From: Hydrogenophaga palleronii NBRC 102513 | GTDB lineage: Bacteria; Pseudomonadota; Gammaproteobacteria; Burkholderiales; Burkholderiaceae_C | Assembly (NCBI RefSeq): GCF_001571225.1 | Contig: NZ_BCTJ01000006.1 | Coordinates: 62,001 to 126,000 of the forward strand | DNA length: 64,000 nucleotides | Direction: 5' to 3' | Shown here: one piece after another, positions 28,361-37,119 of the stretch | How positions within the stretch are numbered: position 1 is the stretch's first letter | Layout of the letters: each line of letters begins with the position of its first letter | The notes under the pieces: generated by a model | What the model saw: only the letters and a program-made list of their open reading frames with translations | What the model was told of the DNA's origin: nothing | Databases searched by the model: none | Translations under genes and position numbers: made by a program

Positions 28361-29353
28361 TCAGGGCAGCAGCACCGTGCAGCCGGTGGTGGCCCGCGCT
28401 TCCAGGCTCTTGTGCGCGGCCTGCACATCGGTCAGCGCAAAGCGCTGGTCGATGCGGATCTTCACCTGCCCCGCTTCGACCACGGCGAACAGGTCGTCGG
28501 CCATGGCCTGGGTGCGCTCGCGGCTGGTGATGTGGGTGAACAGCGTCTGGCGCGTCACGTACAACGAGCCCTTGGCCAGCACGGCCGGGGCGAACGGCGC
28601 CACCGGGCCCGAGGCGTTGCCGAAGCTGGCCATCAGGCCGAAGGGGCGCAGGCAGTCGAGCGATTTCTCGAAGGTGTCCTTGCCGACCGAGTCGTACACC
28701 ACCTTCACGCCCTGGCCGTTGGTGATGTCCTTGACGCGCGCGGCAAAGTCTTCGGTGCGGTAGTTGATGGCGTGGCTCGCGCCGTGCTCCAGCGCCAGCG
28801 CGCATTTTTCGTCCGAACCGGCGGTGCCGATCAGCTGCAGGCCGAGCGCCTTGGCCCATTGGCAGGCGATCAGGCCGACACCACCGGCGGCGGCGTGGAA
28901 CAGCACGAAGTCGCCCGCCTCCAGGCCTTCCACCGGCCGCGCGCGCTTGAGCAGATACTGCGCCGTCAGGCCCTTGAGCATCATGGCGGCACCGGTCTCG
29001 AAGTCGATCACGTCGGGCAGCTTGCAGACGTTCATCGCCGGCATCACGCGCACGTCGCAGTAACTGCCGGGCGGGTTGGCGGCGTAGGCCGCGCGGTCGC
29101 CGGCCTTGAGGTGGGTCACGCCCTCACCCACCGCCTCCACCACACCGGCACCCTCCATGCCCAGCGCCAGCGGCATGGTGTTCGGGTAAAGGCCGGTGCG
29201 TTGGTAAACGTCGATGAAGTTCAGGCCGATGGCGTGGTGGCGGATGCGCAGCTGGCCCGGGCCGGGCTCGCCCACGCTCACGGTGTCGACCACCAGTTGT
29301 TCGGGGCCGCCATGGGCGTGGATGCGCACGGCGCGGCTGGTCTGTTCGCTCAT
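28361..29353 (-). CDS. NADPH:quinone oxidoreductase (QOR-type MDR)
   Basis: This medium-chain dehydrogenase/reductase has 330 residues. The N-terminal GroES-like domain includes GLNFIDVYQRTGLYP, characteristic of QorA. The nucleotide-binding Rossmann turn is AAAGGVGLIACQWAKALG. It lacks zinc-binding cysteines, as usual for quinone oxidoreductases. The ATG at 29353 has an AAGGAG ribosome binding site six bases upstream. The likely reaction is one-electron reduction of quinones using NADPH, but related members reduce other carbonyls. It is divergent from an EamA exporter. Confidence 0.92.
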   Translation of the reverse strand: MSEQTSRAVRIHAHGGPEQLVVDTVSVGEPGPGQLRIRHHAIGLNFIDVYQRTGLYPNTMPLALGMEGAGVVEAVGEGVTHLKAGDRAAYAANPPGSYCDVRVMPAMNVCKLPDVIDFETGAAMMLKGLTAQYLLKRARPVEGLEAGDFVLFHAAAGGVGLIACQWAKALGLQLIGTAGSDEKCALALEHGASHAINYRTEDFAARVKDITNGQGVKVVYDSVGKDTFEKSLDCLRPFGLMASFGNASGPVAPFAPAVLAKGSLYVTRQTLFTHITSRERTQAMADDLFAVVEAGQVKIRIDQRFALTDVQAAHKSLEARATTGCTVLLP

Positions 29354-29480
29354 CGAAGGCTCCTTGAGGTGTCGTGATGTCCAGGTGGCGATGCTGCCAC
29401 GGATTGCCGGCACGTCTCAGCCGGCCGGGCAATCTCCCCAACCCGCGGCCAGGGATGGCCACGCGCGTACAGTGCAGCCG

Positions 29481-30419
29481 ATGTCCCAGCCCGCCGGCAC
29501 CCGCCTCTCTGCCACCACCTTGCTCATGCTGCTCCTGCCGCCGCTGCTGTGGGCCGGCAACGCGGTGCTGGGCCGCATGGTGCAGGGCCTGGTGCCTCCG
29601 GTCACGCTGAACTTCCTGCGCTGGGCGCTGGCCTTCGTGCTGCTGTTGCCGATCGCCGGCTGGGTGCTGCGGCCCGGCAGCGGTTTGTGGCCCCACTGGC
29701 GGCGCTTCGCCTTGTTGGGCCTGCTGGGCGTGGGCTCGTACAACGCGCTGCAATACCTGGCCCTCAAGACCTCCACGCCGATCAACGTGACGCTGGTGGC
29801 CGCCAGCTCGCCGGTGTGGATGCTGCTGCTCGGGCGCCTGCTGTACGGGGTGGCGATCTCGCGCCGCGCCGCGCTCGGCGCCGCCTTCTCGCTGATCGGC
29901 GTGGCGGTGGTGCTGTCGCGCGGCCACCTGGAGCAATTGCTCGCGGTGCGGCTGGTGCCGGGTGACTTCTGGGTCCTGCTCGCGTCCATCCTGTGGGCCT
30001 GGTACAGCTGGCTGCTGGCACGGCCCAAACCCGGTGCCGAGCCGGCGGCCATCAAGGCCGACTGGGCGGCCTTCCTGCTCGCGCAGATCGTGCTCGGCCT
30101 GTTCTGGTCGGGGCTGTTTGCGGCCGGCGAATGGCTGGTGTTGCCCGAGCTGCCGCCGGGTGAATCGCACATCCACTGGGGCTGGCCGACAGCCGCCGCG
30201 CTGCTGTACTTTGCGGTCGGCCCGTCGCTGATCGCCTACCGCTGCTGGGGCACCGCCGTGGCGCGCGTGGGCCCCGCACTGGCCAGCCTGTTCCAGAACC
30301 TGACCCCGCTGTTCGCCGGGCTGCTGTCGGCCACCTTGCTGGGCGAGCCACCGCAGCCGTACCACGTGGCCGGCTTCGTGCTGATCGTCGGCGGTATCCT
30401 GGTGTCGTCGCGGCGCTGA
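29481..30419 (+). CDS. EamA-family (DMT) transporter
   Basis: The 312-residue protein is an integral membrane exporter of the drug/metabolite superfamily, with two five-TM EamA repeats and ten hydrophobic segments overall. The first repeat includes PPLLWAGNAVLGRMV, and the second starts around DFWVLLASILWAWYSWLL. No cytoplasmic domain is present. It is divergent from the quinone oxidoreductase and convergent with the SDR gene. The substrate is unknown. Confidence 0.9.
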   Translation: MSQPAGTRLSATTLLMLLLPPLLWAGNAVLGRMVQGLVPPVTLNFLRWALAFVLLLPIAGWVLRPGSGLWPHWRRFALLGLLGVGSYNALQYLALKTSTPINVTLVAASSPVWMLLLGRLLYGVAISRRAALGAAFSLIGVAVVLSRGHLEQLLAVRLVPGDFWVLLASILWAWYSWLLARPKPGAEPAAIKADWAAFLLAQIVLGLFWSGLFAAGEWLVLPELPPGESHIHWGWPTAAALLYFAVGPSLIAYRCWGTAVARVGPALASLFQNLTPLFAGLLSATLLGEPPQPYHVAGFVLIVGGILVSSRR

Positions 30420-30434
30420 CGCGCCGCCCCTGCC

Positions 30435-31232
30435 TCAGAAGGTGCCGGGGTAGGCGCCGCCGTCGGCCAGCACGTTCTGGCCCGTGATGTAGCCGGCGTG
30501 CACACTGCACAAAAACGCGCAGATGGCGCCGAACTCCTGCGGCGTGCCGAAGCGCTGCGCCGGGATGGTCTTGCGGCGCGCATCGGCAATTGCCTCCACG
30601 TCCCGGCCGGTCTTGCTGGCGGCACCTTCCATGGTGACGCGCAAACGGTCGGTGTCGAACGCACCGGGCAGCAGGTTGTTGACGGTCACGCCCTTGCCGG
30701 CCAGCGGGCTGCGCGCGACCCCGGCAACAAAGCCGGTGAGGCCGCTGCGCGCGCCGTTGGACAGCCCCAGGATGTCGATCGGTGCCTTCACCGCACCCGA
30801 GGTGATGTTGACCACACGGCCGAAGCCGCGCTGCGCCATGCCGTCCACCAGTGCCTTGAGCAGTTCGATCGGCGTCAGCATGTTGGCGTCCAGCGCCTTG
30901 ATCCATTCGTCGCGCTCCCAGGCCCGGAAGTCACCGGGCGGCGGGCCGCCGGCGTTGTTGACCAGGATGTCGAACGCCGTGCCCGGTCCACCGGCCACCG
31001 CCAGCGCCGCCGCGCGGCCTTCCGGCGTGGTGATGTCGGCGGCCACGCCGAGCACGCTCACGCCCGGCGCCGCTTCACGCAGGGCGGCCACGGCCGCATC
31101 GAGTGCGGCCGCGCCACGCGCCACCAGCACCACGTTCACCCCTTCGGCGGCCAGCGCCTGCGCGCAGCCCAGGCCGAGGCCCTTGCTCGCGCCACACACC
31201 AGCGCCCATTTGCCCTTGATACCCAGGTCCAT
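30435..31232 (-). CDS. Atypical SDR-family oxidoreductase (3-oxoacyl reductase-like)
   Basis: This 265-residue short-chain dehydrogenase has a normal nucleotide-binding motif GASKGLG (residues 14-20), NNAG (92-95) and the active-site Ser in NITSG (Ser145). Where the catalytic Tyr-x3-Lys should be (residues 158 and 162), it has Ser158 and Arg162 (LSNGARSG). It therefore belongs to the known SDR subgroup lacking the catalytic pair; whether it is an active reductase is uncertain. It lies between two EamA exporters, with the neighbouring EamA gene 21 bp upstream in the same direction, so they may be cotranscribed. Confidence 0.88.
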   Translation of the reverse strand: MDLGIKGKWALVCGASKGLGLGCAQALAAEGVNVVLVARGAAALDAAVAALREAAPGVSVLGVAADITTPEGRAAALAVAGGPGTAFDILVNNAGGPPPGDFRAWERDEWIKALDANMLTPIELLKALVDGMAQRGFGRVVNITSGAVKAPIDILGLSNGARSGLTGFVAGVARSPLAGKGVTVNNLLPGAFDTDRLRVTMEGAASKTGRDVEAIADARRKTIPAQRFGTPQEFGAICAFLCSVHAGYITGQNVLADGGAYPGTF

Positions 31233-31253
31233 GTGAATCTCTCCAGTCGTCGA

Positions 31254-32192
31254 TTATTTGGAAGTGCCGCGGCCAAAGCGCGTCACCAGGAAAACACCAC
31301 CGAGCACCAGCACCGTGCCGGCAACGATCCAGCGGTTGAAAGGCTCGTCGAGGATCAGCACGCCCATGAGGATGGTGGACATCGGGCCGATCATGCCGGT
31401 CTGTGCGGTCAGGCCGGCGCCGATGCGCTCGATCGCCATCATCACCATCAGCACCGGCGCAAAGGTGCACAGGGTGGCGTTGAGCAGCGACAGCCAGATC
31501 ACCTCGGGCGCCACCGCGGCCGCGCCCATGGGCCGCAGCAGCACGAACTGCAGCAGGCACAACACGCAGGCCACACTGGTCGCCAGCCCCACCAGGCGCA
31601 TGGAGCCGAGGCGCTTGACCATCTCGCCGCTGTAGACCAGGTAGATCGCATAACTCACGGCGCTGGCGAACACCAGCAGCGCACCGAGCAGCGCATGCGG
31701 CCCCTGCGCACCGGCCTCGTGCCCGAACACCAGCAGCACACCGGCGTAACTCACCGCCATGGCGATGGCCTGCAGGCCGGTCACGCGGCGTTTGTAGACC
31801 AGCCAGCCCAGCAGCAGGACCAGCGTGGGGTTGAGGTACAGGATCAGGCGCTCCAGGCTGGCGCTGATGTATTGCAGGCCCCAGAAGTCGAGAAAGCTCG
31901 CGAGGTAATAACCGGTGAAGCCGAGGCCGAGAACGCCCAGCCAGTCGCGCCGCGTCAGCGCCGCCGGCTTCACGCCGTTGCGCGGCCGGCCGGCCCACCA
32001 GGCCAGGGCCAGGAACAGCGGCAGCGCGAACAGCATGCGGTACATGATGAGCGTGACCGCATCCACGCCGTGGCGGTAGGCCAGCTTGACGATGATGGCC
32101 TTGCCGCTGAAGGCGATGGAGCCGGCGCTGGCGAGCAGCAGGCCACTGGCGACATGGGACGAAACGGGATGGGCGGGCGGCGTGGCAGGCAT
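31254..32192 (-). CDS. EamA-family (DMT) transporter
   Basis: A 312-residue ten-TM exporter with two EamA repeats (SIAFSGKAIIVKLAYRHG; LLGALLVFASAVSYAIY). The start at 32192 (MPATPPAHPV) avoids an unlikely arginine-rich extension. It is read toward the SDR gene with a 21-bp gap, and follows tctA's 3' end on the same strand. It is not closely similar by eye to the EamA protein at 29.5 kb, so it is not a recent duplication. Substrate unknown. Confidence 0.9.
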   Translation of the reverse strand: MPATPPAHPVSSHVASGLLLASAGSIAFSGKAIIVKLAYRHGVDAVTLIMYRMLFALPLFLALAWWAGRPRNGVKPAALTRRDWLGVLGLGFTGYYLASFLDFWGLQYISASLERLILYLNPTLVLLLGWLVYKRRVTGLQAIAMAVSYAGVLLVFGHEAGAQGPHALLGALLVFASAVSYAIYLVYSGEMVKRLGSMRLVGLATSVACVLCLLQFVLLRPMGAAAVAPEVIWLSLLNATLCTFAPVLMVMMAIERIGAGLTAQTGMIGPMSTILMGVLILDEPFNRWIVAGTVLVLGGVFLVTRFGRGTSK

Positions 32193-32243
32193 TGGCGCGA
32201 TTATCCCGGCTGACCCGCGGCAACGCCCCCGCAGGGCCATGCC

Positions 32244-33830
32244 CTATGGCGAACGCTGCCGTCTCGGTTGCAGCACCACCACCAGCAACAACAAGATGGC
32301 GGTCATCAAGAGCAGCGCCGACACCGGCCGCTCGATGAACACGAACCAGTCGCCGCGCGCGAGCTGCAGGGCATGGCGCAACTGCTCTTCCAGGTCGCTG
32401 GCCAGCACGAAACCGAGCAGCAGCGCCACGCCTTCGCAACCCAGGCGTTGCAGCACGAAGCCCAGCAGGCCCAGGCCCATCACCAGCCAGACACCCCAGC
32501 CGTGTGGACCGAGCGCCAGCGCACCCAGGCCGCAGGCCACCAGCATCGCGGCCAGCAGCGCACGGCGCGGCAGGCGCAAGACCTGCAACAGCGCCGGTGC
32601 CCACCAGCGCGCCAGCGGCAGGTTGAGCGCCAACAGGAACAGGTTGCCGACCCACATCGACACCAGCAGGCCCCAGAACAGATCGGGCTGCACCTGCATC
32701 ACCGCCGGCCCGGGTTCGATCGCGTGCAGGCCGAGCGCGCCCAGCAGCAGGGCCATCACGGTGTTGGGCGGCAGGCCGAGCGCCAGCATGGGCAGGTAGG
32801 CGGTCTGGGCGCCGGCGTTGTTGGCCGCCTCGGGCGCGGCCACGCCACGCAGATTGCCCTGGCCCAGCGGCGGTGTGCGCTGGCGCGAGACCACGGCCTC
32901 CAGCCGGTAGGCCGCCAGCGAGGACAGCAACGCCCCGCCCCCGGGCACGACGCCGAGCACCGCGCCCAGGCCGGTGCCACGCAACATCGCCGGCCAGACC
33001 TGCTTCAACTCCTCGCGGCTCGGCCGCGTCTGCAGATCCAGCGCCGCGGTGCGCGGCGGCAACGCTGGTGGCTGGGTGGCCGTGGGCGCGGACGGTGTGG
33101 CCGGTGCCAGCGCCGACAGGCCGGCCAGCTCGGCCGCGACCGGCGCCACCACAAAGAAACCCAGCGCCAGCGCGATGAAGCCCACGCCCTCGCTCAGGCC
33201 ATGGTGGCGGCCCATCCAGGGCTCCAGGCCTTCGGGCACGAAACGCGCGGTGCCGGTGTGCACGTCCCAGCCCATCAGCCCCAGCAGCAGGCCCAGCACC
33301 GCCATCGCCAGCGCCTTGAGGAAGGAACCCGAGGCCAGCACGGTGGCGCCCACCAGGCCGACCACCAGCAACAGGAAACGCTCGGCAGCACCGAACTGCT
33401 GGCCGAGCGACACCACCCACGGCGCCAGCAGCACCACCAGCGCGATGGCCAGGCAACCGGCGACGCAGGAGCTGATGGTGGCGGTGGCCAGCGCGGCACC
33501 GGCGCGGCCCTGCAAGGCCAGCGGGTGGCCGTCGTGGCTGGTCATCACCGACGAGGCTTCGCCGGGCTGGTTCAACACGATGGCGGGCAGCGAGCCGCCG
33601 TACTGCGCGCCGTAGTACACGCCGGCCAGCACCAACAAGGCAGGCAGTGCCGGCAGGCCGAGCGTGGCCGGCAGCAGCAGGGTGATGGCGGCCACCGGCC
33701 CCAGGCCGGGCAACACGCCGAACACGCTGCCGACCAGCACACCGAGTGCGATCAGCCCCAGCGCCTGCCAGCCCCAGACCGCCACCAGGCCTTGCTGCAG
33801 CGCCGCCCACCAGGAAAAGTCGAAGCCCAT
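32244..33830 (-). CDS. tctA: Tripartite tricarboxylate transporter permease TctA
   Basis: TctA is the large membrane subunit (528 residues, about 11-12 hydrophobic segments) of TTT carriers that import citrate-like or other carboxylates using the cation gradient. The family signatures are GVLPGLGPVAAITLLLP near the start and PGEASSVMTSHDGHPLA in the middle. A Pro/Ala-rich cytoplasmic loop of about 45 residues (near residues 270-310) is longer than usual. The start MGFDFSWW at 33830 has tctB 19 bases upstream. A TctC binding protein is missing from this locus. Confidence 0.92.
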   Translation of the reverse strand: MGFDFSWWAALQQGLVAVWGWQALGLIALGVLVGSVFGVLPGLGPVAAITLLLPATLGLPALPALLVLAGVYYGAQYGGSLPAIVLNQPGEASSVMTSHDGHPLALQGRAGAALATATISSCVAGCLAIALVVLLAPWVVSLGQQFGAAERFLLLVVGLVGATVLASGSFLKALAMAVLGLLLGLMGWDVHTGTARFVPEGLEPWMGRHHGLSEGVGFIALALGFFVVAPVAAELAGLSALAPATPSAPTATQPPALPPRTAALDLQTRPSREELKQVWPAMLRGTGLGAVLGVVPGGGALLSSLAAYRLEAVVSRQRTPPLGQGNLRGVAAPEAANNAGAQTAYLPMLALGLPPNTVMALLLGALGLHAIEPGPAVMQVQPDLFWGLLVSMWVGNLFLLALNLPLARWWAPALLQVLRLPRRALLAAMLVACGLGALALGPHGWGVWLVMGLGLLGFVLQRLGCEGVALLLGFVLASDLEEQLRHALQLARGDWFVFIERPVSALLLMTAILLLLVVVLQPRRQRSP

Positions 33831-33849
33831 GGCGGTGCCTGTGCCGCGT

Positions 33850-34356
33850 TCAGTTGCCGGCCCGCGTGGGCCACAGCGGCAGGTCCAGATCCAGCGGGCC
33901 GACCCACAGCACCAGCACCAGCAGCGCCAGCCCGATGGACCAGAGCCAGACCCGCGCCGGCGTGCCACCCGGCGTGCCGGGCACCACCGCCAGCAGCAGG
34001 CCGGCCACACCGGCCACCAGCCCGAAAGTGGGCCAGCCCTGGAACCAGGGGCCGATCCAGGGCCATTGCGCCGGGCCGCTGCACAGCGCCAGCCAGAACA
34101 GGCCGGCGAGCAGGCGCAACAAGGGGCCAAAGCCCCAGTGCCGCACACGGCCGCCACCCAGGGCCTCGAAGGTCAGCGCCTTGAACAGGATGCAGATGCC
34201 GAGCAGGCCGAGCAGCAGGCCCAGCAGCAGCGGCACATAACCGGGCCCCATGTCGGCCGCCGAACCCAGGCTGTGGCGCGAAGCCGCCCAGCCAAAACCC
34301 ACGCCCAATGCCAGGAACAGCAAGCCTGTCAGACAGTCCTGCAGGTTCTTGATCAT
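33850..34356 (-). CDS. tctB: Tripartite tricarboxylate transporter small subunit TctB
   Basis: This 168-residue membrane protein has four hydrophobic segments and precedes tctA, as in TctCBA systems. The N-terminus MIKNLQDCLTGLLFLALG is typical of TctB (DUF1468). The start at 34356 removes a long unlikely N-terminal extension. It sits just past the stop of the GspE-type ATPase (16-bp gap), but the two are probably unrelated in function. Binding protein partners may be the orphan TctC proteins at 16.2 or 60.3 kb, or one outside the window. Confidence 0.85.
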   Translation of the reverse strand: MIKNLQDCLTGLLFLALGVGFGWAASRHSLGSAADMGPGYVPLLLGLLLGLLGICILFKALTFEALGGGRVRHWGFGPLLRLLAGLFWLALCSGPAQWPWIGPWFQGWPTFGLVAGVAGLLLAVVPGTPGGTPARVWLWSIGLALLVLVLWVGPLDLDLPLWPTRAGN

Positions 34357-34372
34357 GGCGCCGGCCCCGCGC

Positions 34373-36184
34373 TCACTGCACCGGCGGCGTACACGCCAGC
34401 ACCTCGTCCATGGTGGTCTGGCCTTCGGCCACGCGCGCCGCGCCACCCAGGCGCAGCGGGCGCATGCCGTCCTGCACCGCCTGCTTGCGCAGCGCGTCCA
34501 GCTTGGGCTCACCGCTCACCTTGTCCTTGAAGGCTTCGGTGACCACCAGCAGTTCGTACAGGCCCATGCGGCCACGGAAGCCGGTCATGCGGCAGTCCAC
34601 ACAACCCACCGGCTGGTAGGGCCGGTAGCTGCCGCTGACCTGCCAGGGTTTGACCAGCTCGGCCAGCTCGGTGCGCGAGGCGGCGGTTTCGTCCACGTCC
34701 TGCGGCTTGCGGCAGGCCGGGCACAGCGTGCGCACCAGGCGCTGCGCGAGCACGCCGAGCACGGTGGCATTGATGAGGTAGGGCGGAATGCCCAGCTCCA
34801 TCAGCCGCATGATGGCCGAAGGCGCGTCGTTGGTGTGCAGCGTGGTGAACACCAGGTGGCCGGTGAGCGCGGCCTGCACCGCCATCTCGGCGGTGGCCAG
34901 GTCGCGCACCTCGCCGACCATGATGATGTCCGGGTCCTGCCGCATGAGCGAGCGCAGGCCCTGCGCAAAGTCCAGGTCGAGGTGCGGCTGCACCTGGGTC
35001 TGGTTGAAGGCCGGTTCGATCATCTCGATCGGGTCTTCCACCGTGCTCACGTTCACCTCTTCGGTGGCCAGCCGCTTGAGCGTGGCGTAGAGCGTGGTGG
35101 TCTTGCCCGAGCCGGTGGGCCCGGTCACCAGCACGATGCCATGCGGGCGTTTGGTGAGGCCTTCCCAGCGCTGCGCGTCGTGCGGTGCAAAACCGAGCGC
35201 GCTCAGGTCTTTCACTGTCGACTCGGGATCGAAGATGCGCATCACCAGCTTTTCGCCGAAGGCGGTGGGCAACGTGGACAGGCGCATTTCCACCTCGTCG
35301 CCACGCGCGCCGCCAACACCGGGGCGCAGCGTCTTGATGCGCCCGTCCTGCGGCCTGCGCCGCTCCACCACGTCCATGCGGCCGAGCAGCTTGATGCGCG
35401 CGGTCATGGCGTTCATCACGCCGATCGGCATCTGGTAAACCGGGTGCAGCACACCGTCGATGCGGAAGCGGATCACACCCTGCTCGCGCCGCGGCTCCAG
35501 GTGGATGTCGCTGGCGCGCTGGTCAAACGCGTACTGCCAGAGCCAGTCCACCACCTGCACCACGCCCTGGTCGTTGGCGTCGAGCTGCTTGTTGGCCTTG
35601 CCGAGTTCCACCAGCTGCTCGAAGCTGTTGAAGCCCTGTGCGCCGGTCTTGCTGGCCGCGCGCACCGACTTGGCGAGGGCAAAAAATTCGCCGGTGAAGT
35701 TGTTGATGGCCTGCGGGCTGGACAGCACCAGGCGCACGGTGCGCCGGGTCTGGCGCTCCACCTCGGGCACCCAGTCGCGGATGAAGGGTTCGGCCGTGGC
35801 CACCACCACCTCGCTCGCGCTCACCTGCACCGGCAGCACCTTGTGGCGCTCGGCGTAGGCCGCGCTCATCACGTCGGCCACCTTGCCCACGTCGACCTTG
35901 AGCGGGTCGATGCGCATGTACTCCAGCCCGCTGCGTTTGGCCAGCCATTGCGTGAGCGCCTCGACATCGAGCACATGGTGGTCGGCGGCGCGTGCCATGC
36001 CCACCACCGCCAGCCGCTGCAACGGGTGCTGCGAGCTGTGGGCCGAGGCGCAGCGTGCGGTGGTGCGTTCGGCCTCTTCGGCCGAGATCACACCGTCCTC
36101 GCGCAACCAGCCGACCAGCGTGCGCCAGTCCAGCGGACCATCGAAGCTCTTCTGTGGTGCGTCGACGGCGGCGGAGGTTTTCAT
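34373..36184 (-). CDS. GspE/PulE-family secretion or pilus ATPase
   Basis: The 603-residue ATPase has an N-terminal GspE_N-like part followed by the motor domain. The Walker A loop is GPTGSGKTTTLY, the Asp box is STVEDPIEMIEP, the Walker-B-type motif is IIMVGEVRDLATAEM, and the His box is TGHLVFTTLHTND. A C-terminal zinc-binding cluster is formed by CPAC and CVDC pairs. GspE and PilB power type II secretion or type IV pilus assembly from the cytoplasm. No other secretion or pilus gene is near; the neighbour upstream is a spermidine-synthase-like gene eight bases away. The orphan context leaves its machine unknown. Confidence 0.92.
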   Translation of the reverse strand: MKTSAAVDAPQKSFDGPLDWRTLVGWLREDGVISAEEAERTTARCASAHSSQHPLQRLAVVGMARAADHHVLDVEALTQWLAKRSGLEYMRIDPLKVDVGKVADVMSAAYAERHKVLPVQVSASEVVVATAEPFIRDWVPEVERQTRRTVRLVLSSPQAINNFTGEFFALAKSVRAASKTGAQGFNSFEQLVELGKANKQLDANDQGVVQVVDWLWQYAFDQRASDIHLEPRREQGVIRFRIDGVLHPVYQMPIGVMNAMTARIKLLGRMDVVERRRPQDGRIKTLRPGVGGARGDEVEMRLSTLPTAFGEKLVMRIFDPESTVKDLSALGFAPHDAQRWEGLTKRPHGIVLVTGPTGSGKTTTLYATLKRLATEEVNVSTVEDPIEMIEPAFNQTQVQPHLDLDFAQGLRSLMRQDPDIIMVGEVRDLATAEMAVQAALTGHLVFTTLHTNDAPSAIMRLMELGIPPYLINATVLGVLAQRLVRTLCPACRKPQDVDETAASRTELAELVKPWQVSGSYRPYQPVGCVDCRMTGFRGRMGLYELLVVTEAFKDKVSGEPKLDALRKQAVQDGMRPLRLGGAARVAEGQTTMDEVLACTPPVQ

Positions 36185-36191
36185 GGGTGTT

Positions 36192-36974
36192 TCAGGATAC
36201 CGGTTTGAACAGGCGCAGCCACTTCACCGCGGGCAAACCCCAACGGGCCTGCACCGCCTCGGCGCGTGCCAGCAAGGCCATGCGCGTCGGGCGCTCGGCG
36301 GTGCGCTGTGCCAGCACCACGGTGTTGCCTTCGCGCGTGGGCTTGAAGGCCCACACCGCATCGTCGCCGAACGCGGCGCAGATGCTTTGCAGCGAGCGCT
36401 CGTAGCTGGTGTCGCGGCCGAACAGGTTGACGGTGAGGCAACCGTCGTCGGTGAGTGCGGCGCGGCAGTCGGCGTAGAAGTCGGGGCTGTCGAGCACCGG
36501 GGCGGCGGCCTCGTGGTCGTACAGGTCGACCTGCAGGGCATCGTAGGCGCCCACGTGGGCAGCGGCGCGGATTTCTTCACCGGCATCGGCCAGCAGCACG
36601 CGCAGGCGCGGGCCATCGGCCGGCAGCTTGAACCACTGGCGGCACACCGCGAGCACCTGCGGGTTGATCTCGATCGCGGTGGTGTCCATGCGCAGCTTCT
36701 TGAAGCAGTACTTGGTCAATGCCGCCGAGCCCAACCCGAGCTGCAGCGCGCGGCGCTTGGCCACCGACTCGGGTTCAACGAACAGCAGCCAGGCCATCAT
36801 GCGCTGCACGTAGTCGAGCTCGATTTCGAACGGTGCCTCCAGCAACATGGAGCCCTGGATCCACTCGGTGCCCAGGTGCAGGAAACGCACCTCGCTGTCT
36901 TCGGAGATGGTCACTTCGGGCAGCACGGGCGCGCCACGGCGGGCGCGCGCGGCGGCGTTGGCGCCGGCCTTCAT
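36192..36974 (-). CDS. Spermidine synthase-like methyltransferase-fold protein
   Basis: The 260-residue product has a spermidine-synthase/methyltransferase fold. LQLGLGSAALTKYCFKKL and TAIEINPQVLAVCRQWF form the nucleotide-binding half. DALQVDLYDH is the acidic active-site segment, where spermidine synthases keep catalytic Asp. The N-terminal beta domain is short. True spermidine synthases have GGGEG; here the motif is GLGSA, so polyamine synthesis is uncertain. It is eight bases upstream of the GspE gene in the same direction, an apparently coupled pair. Confidence 0.8.
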   Translation of the reverse strand: MKAGANAAARARRGAPVLPEVTISEDSEVRFLHLGTEWIQGSMLLEAPFEIELDYVQRMMAWLLFVEPESVAKRRALQLGLGSAALTKYCFKKLRMDTTAIEINPQVLAVCRQWFKLPADGPRLRVLLADAGEEIRAAAHVGAYDALQVDLYDHEAAAPVLDSPDFYADCRAALTDDGCLTVNLFGRDTSYERSLQSICAAFGDDAVWAFKPTREGNTVVLAQRTAERPTRMALLARAEAVQARWGLPAVKWLRLFKPVS

Positions 36975-37119
36975 GCCACACCCCCGTCACCCAAAATGTT
37001 TACAAAAAGGCACAATGCGCTCGGCAAGGACAGCCCGCCTTCACAAGACATCGGGCGCGCGGGCAGGTGGAAGGGATTCGGCATCAATCTGTGCAAGTCT
37101 GAACTGGAGGGAAACCATT

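Noticed and set aside
30498..32213. A 571-codon plus-strand frame opposite the SDR and EamA genes
   Set aside because: It spans two real genes and the gap between them and has no domain; the real genes have clear motifs.
34373..36184. The GspE ATPase as the start of a type II secretion island
   Set aside because: No gsp or pil genes are found on either side; the next genes encode TctBA and a spermidine-synthase-like protein.
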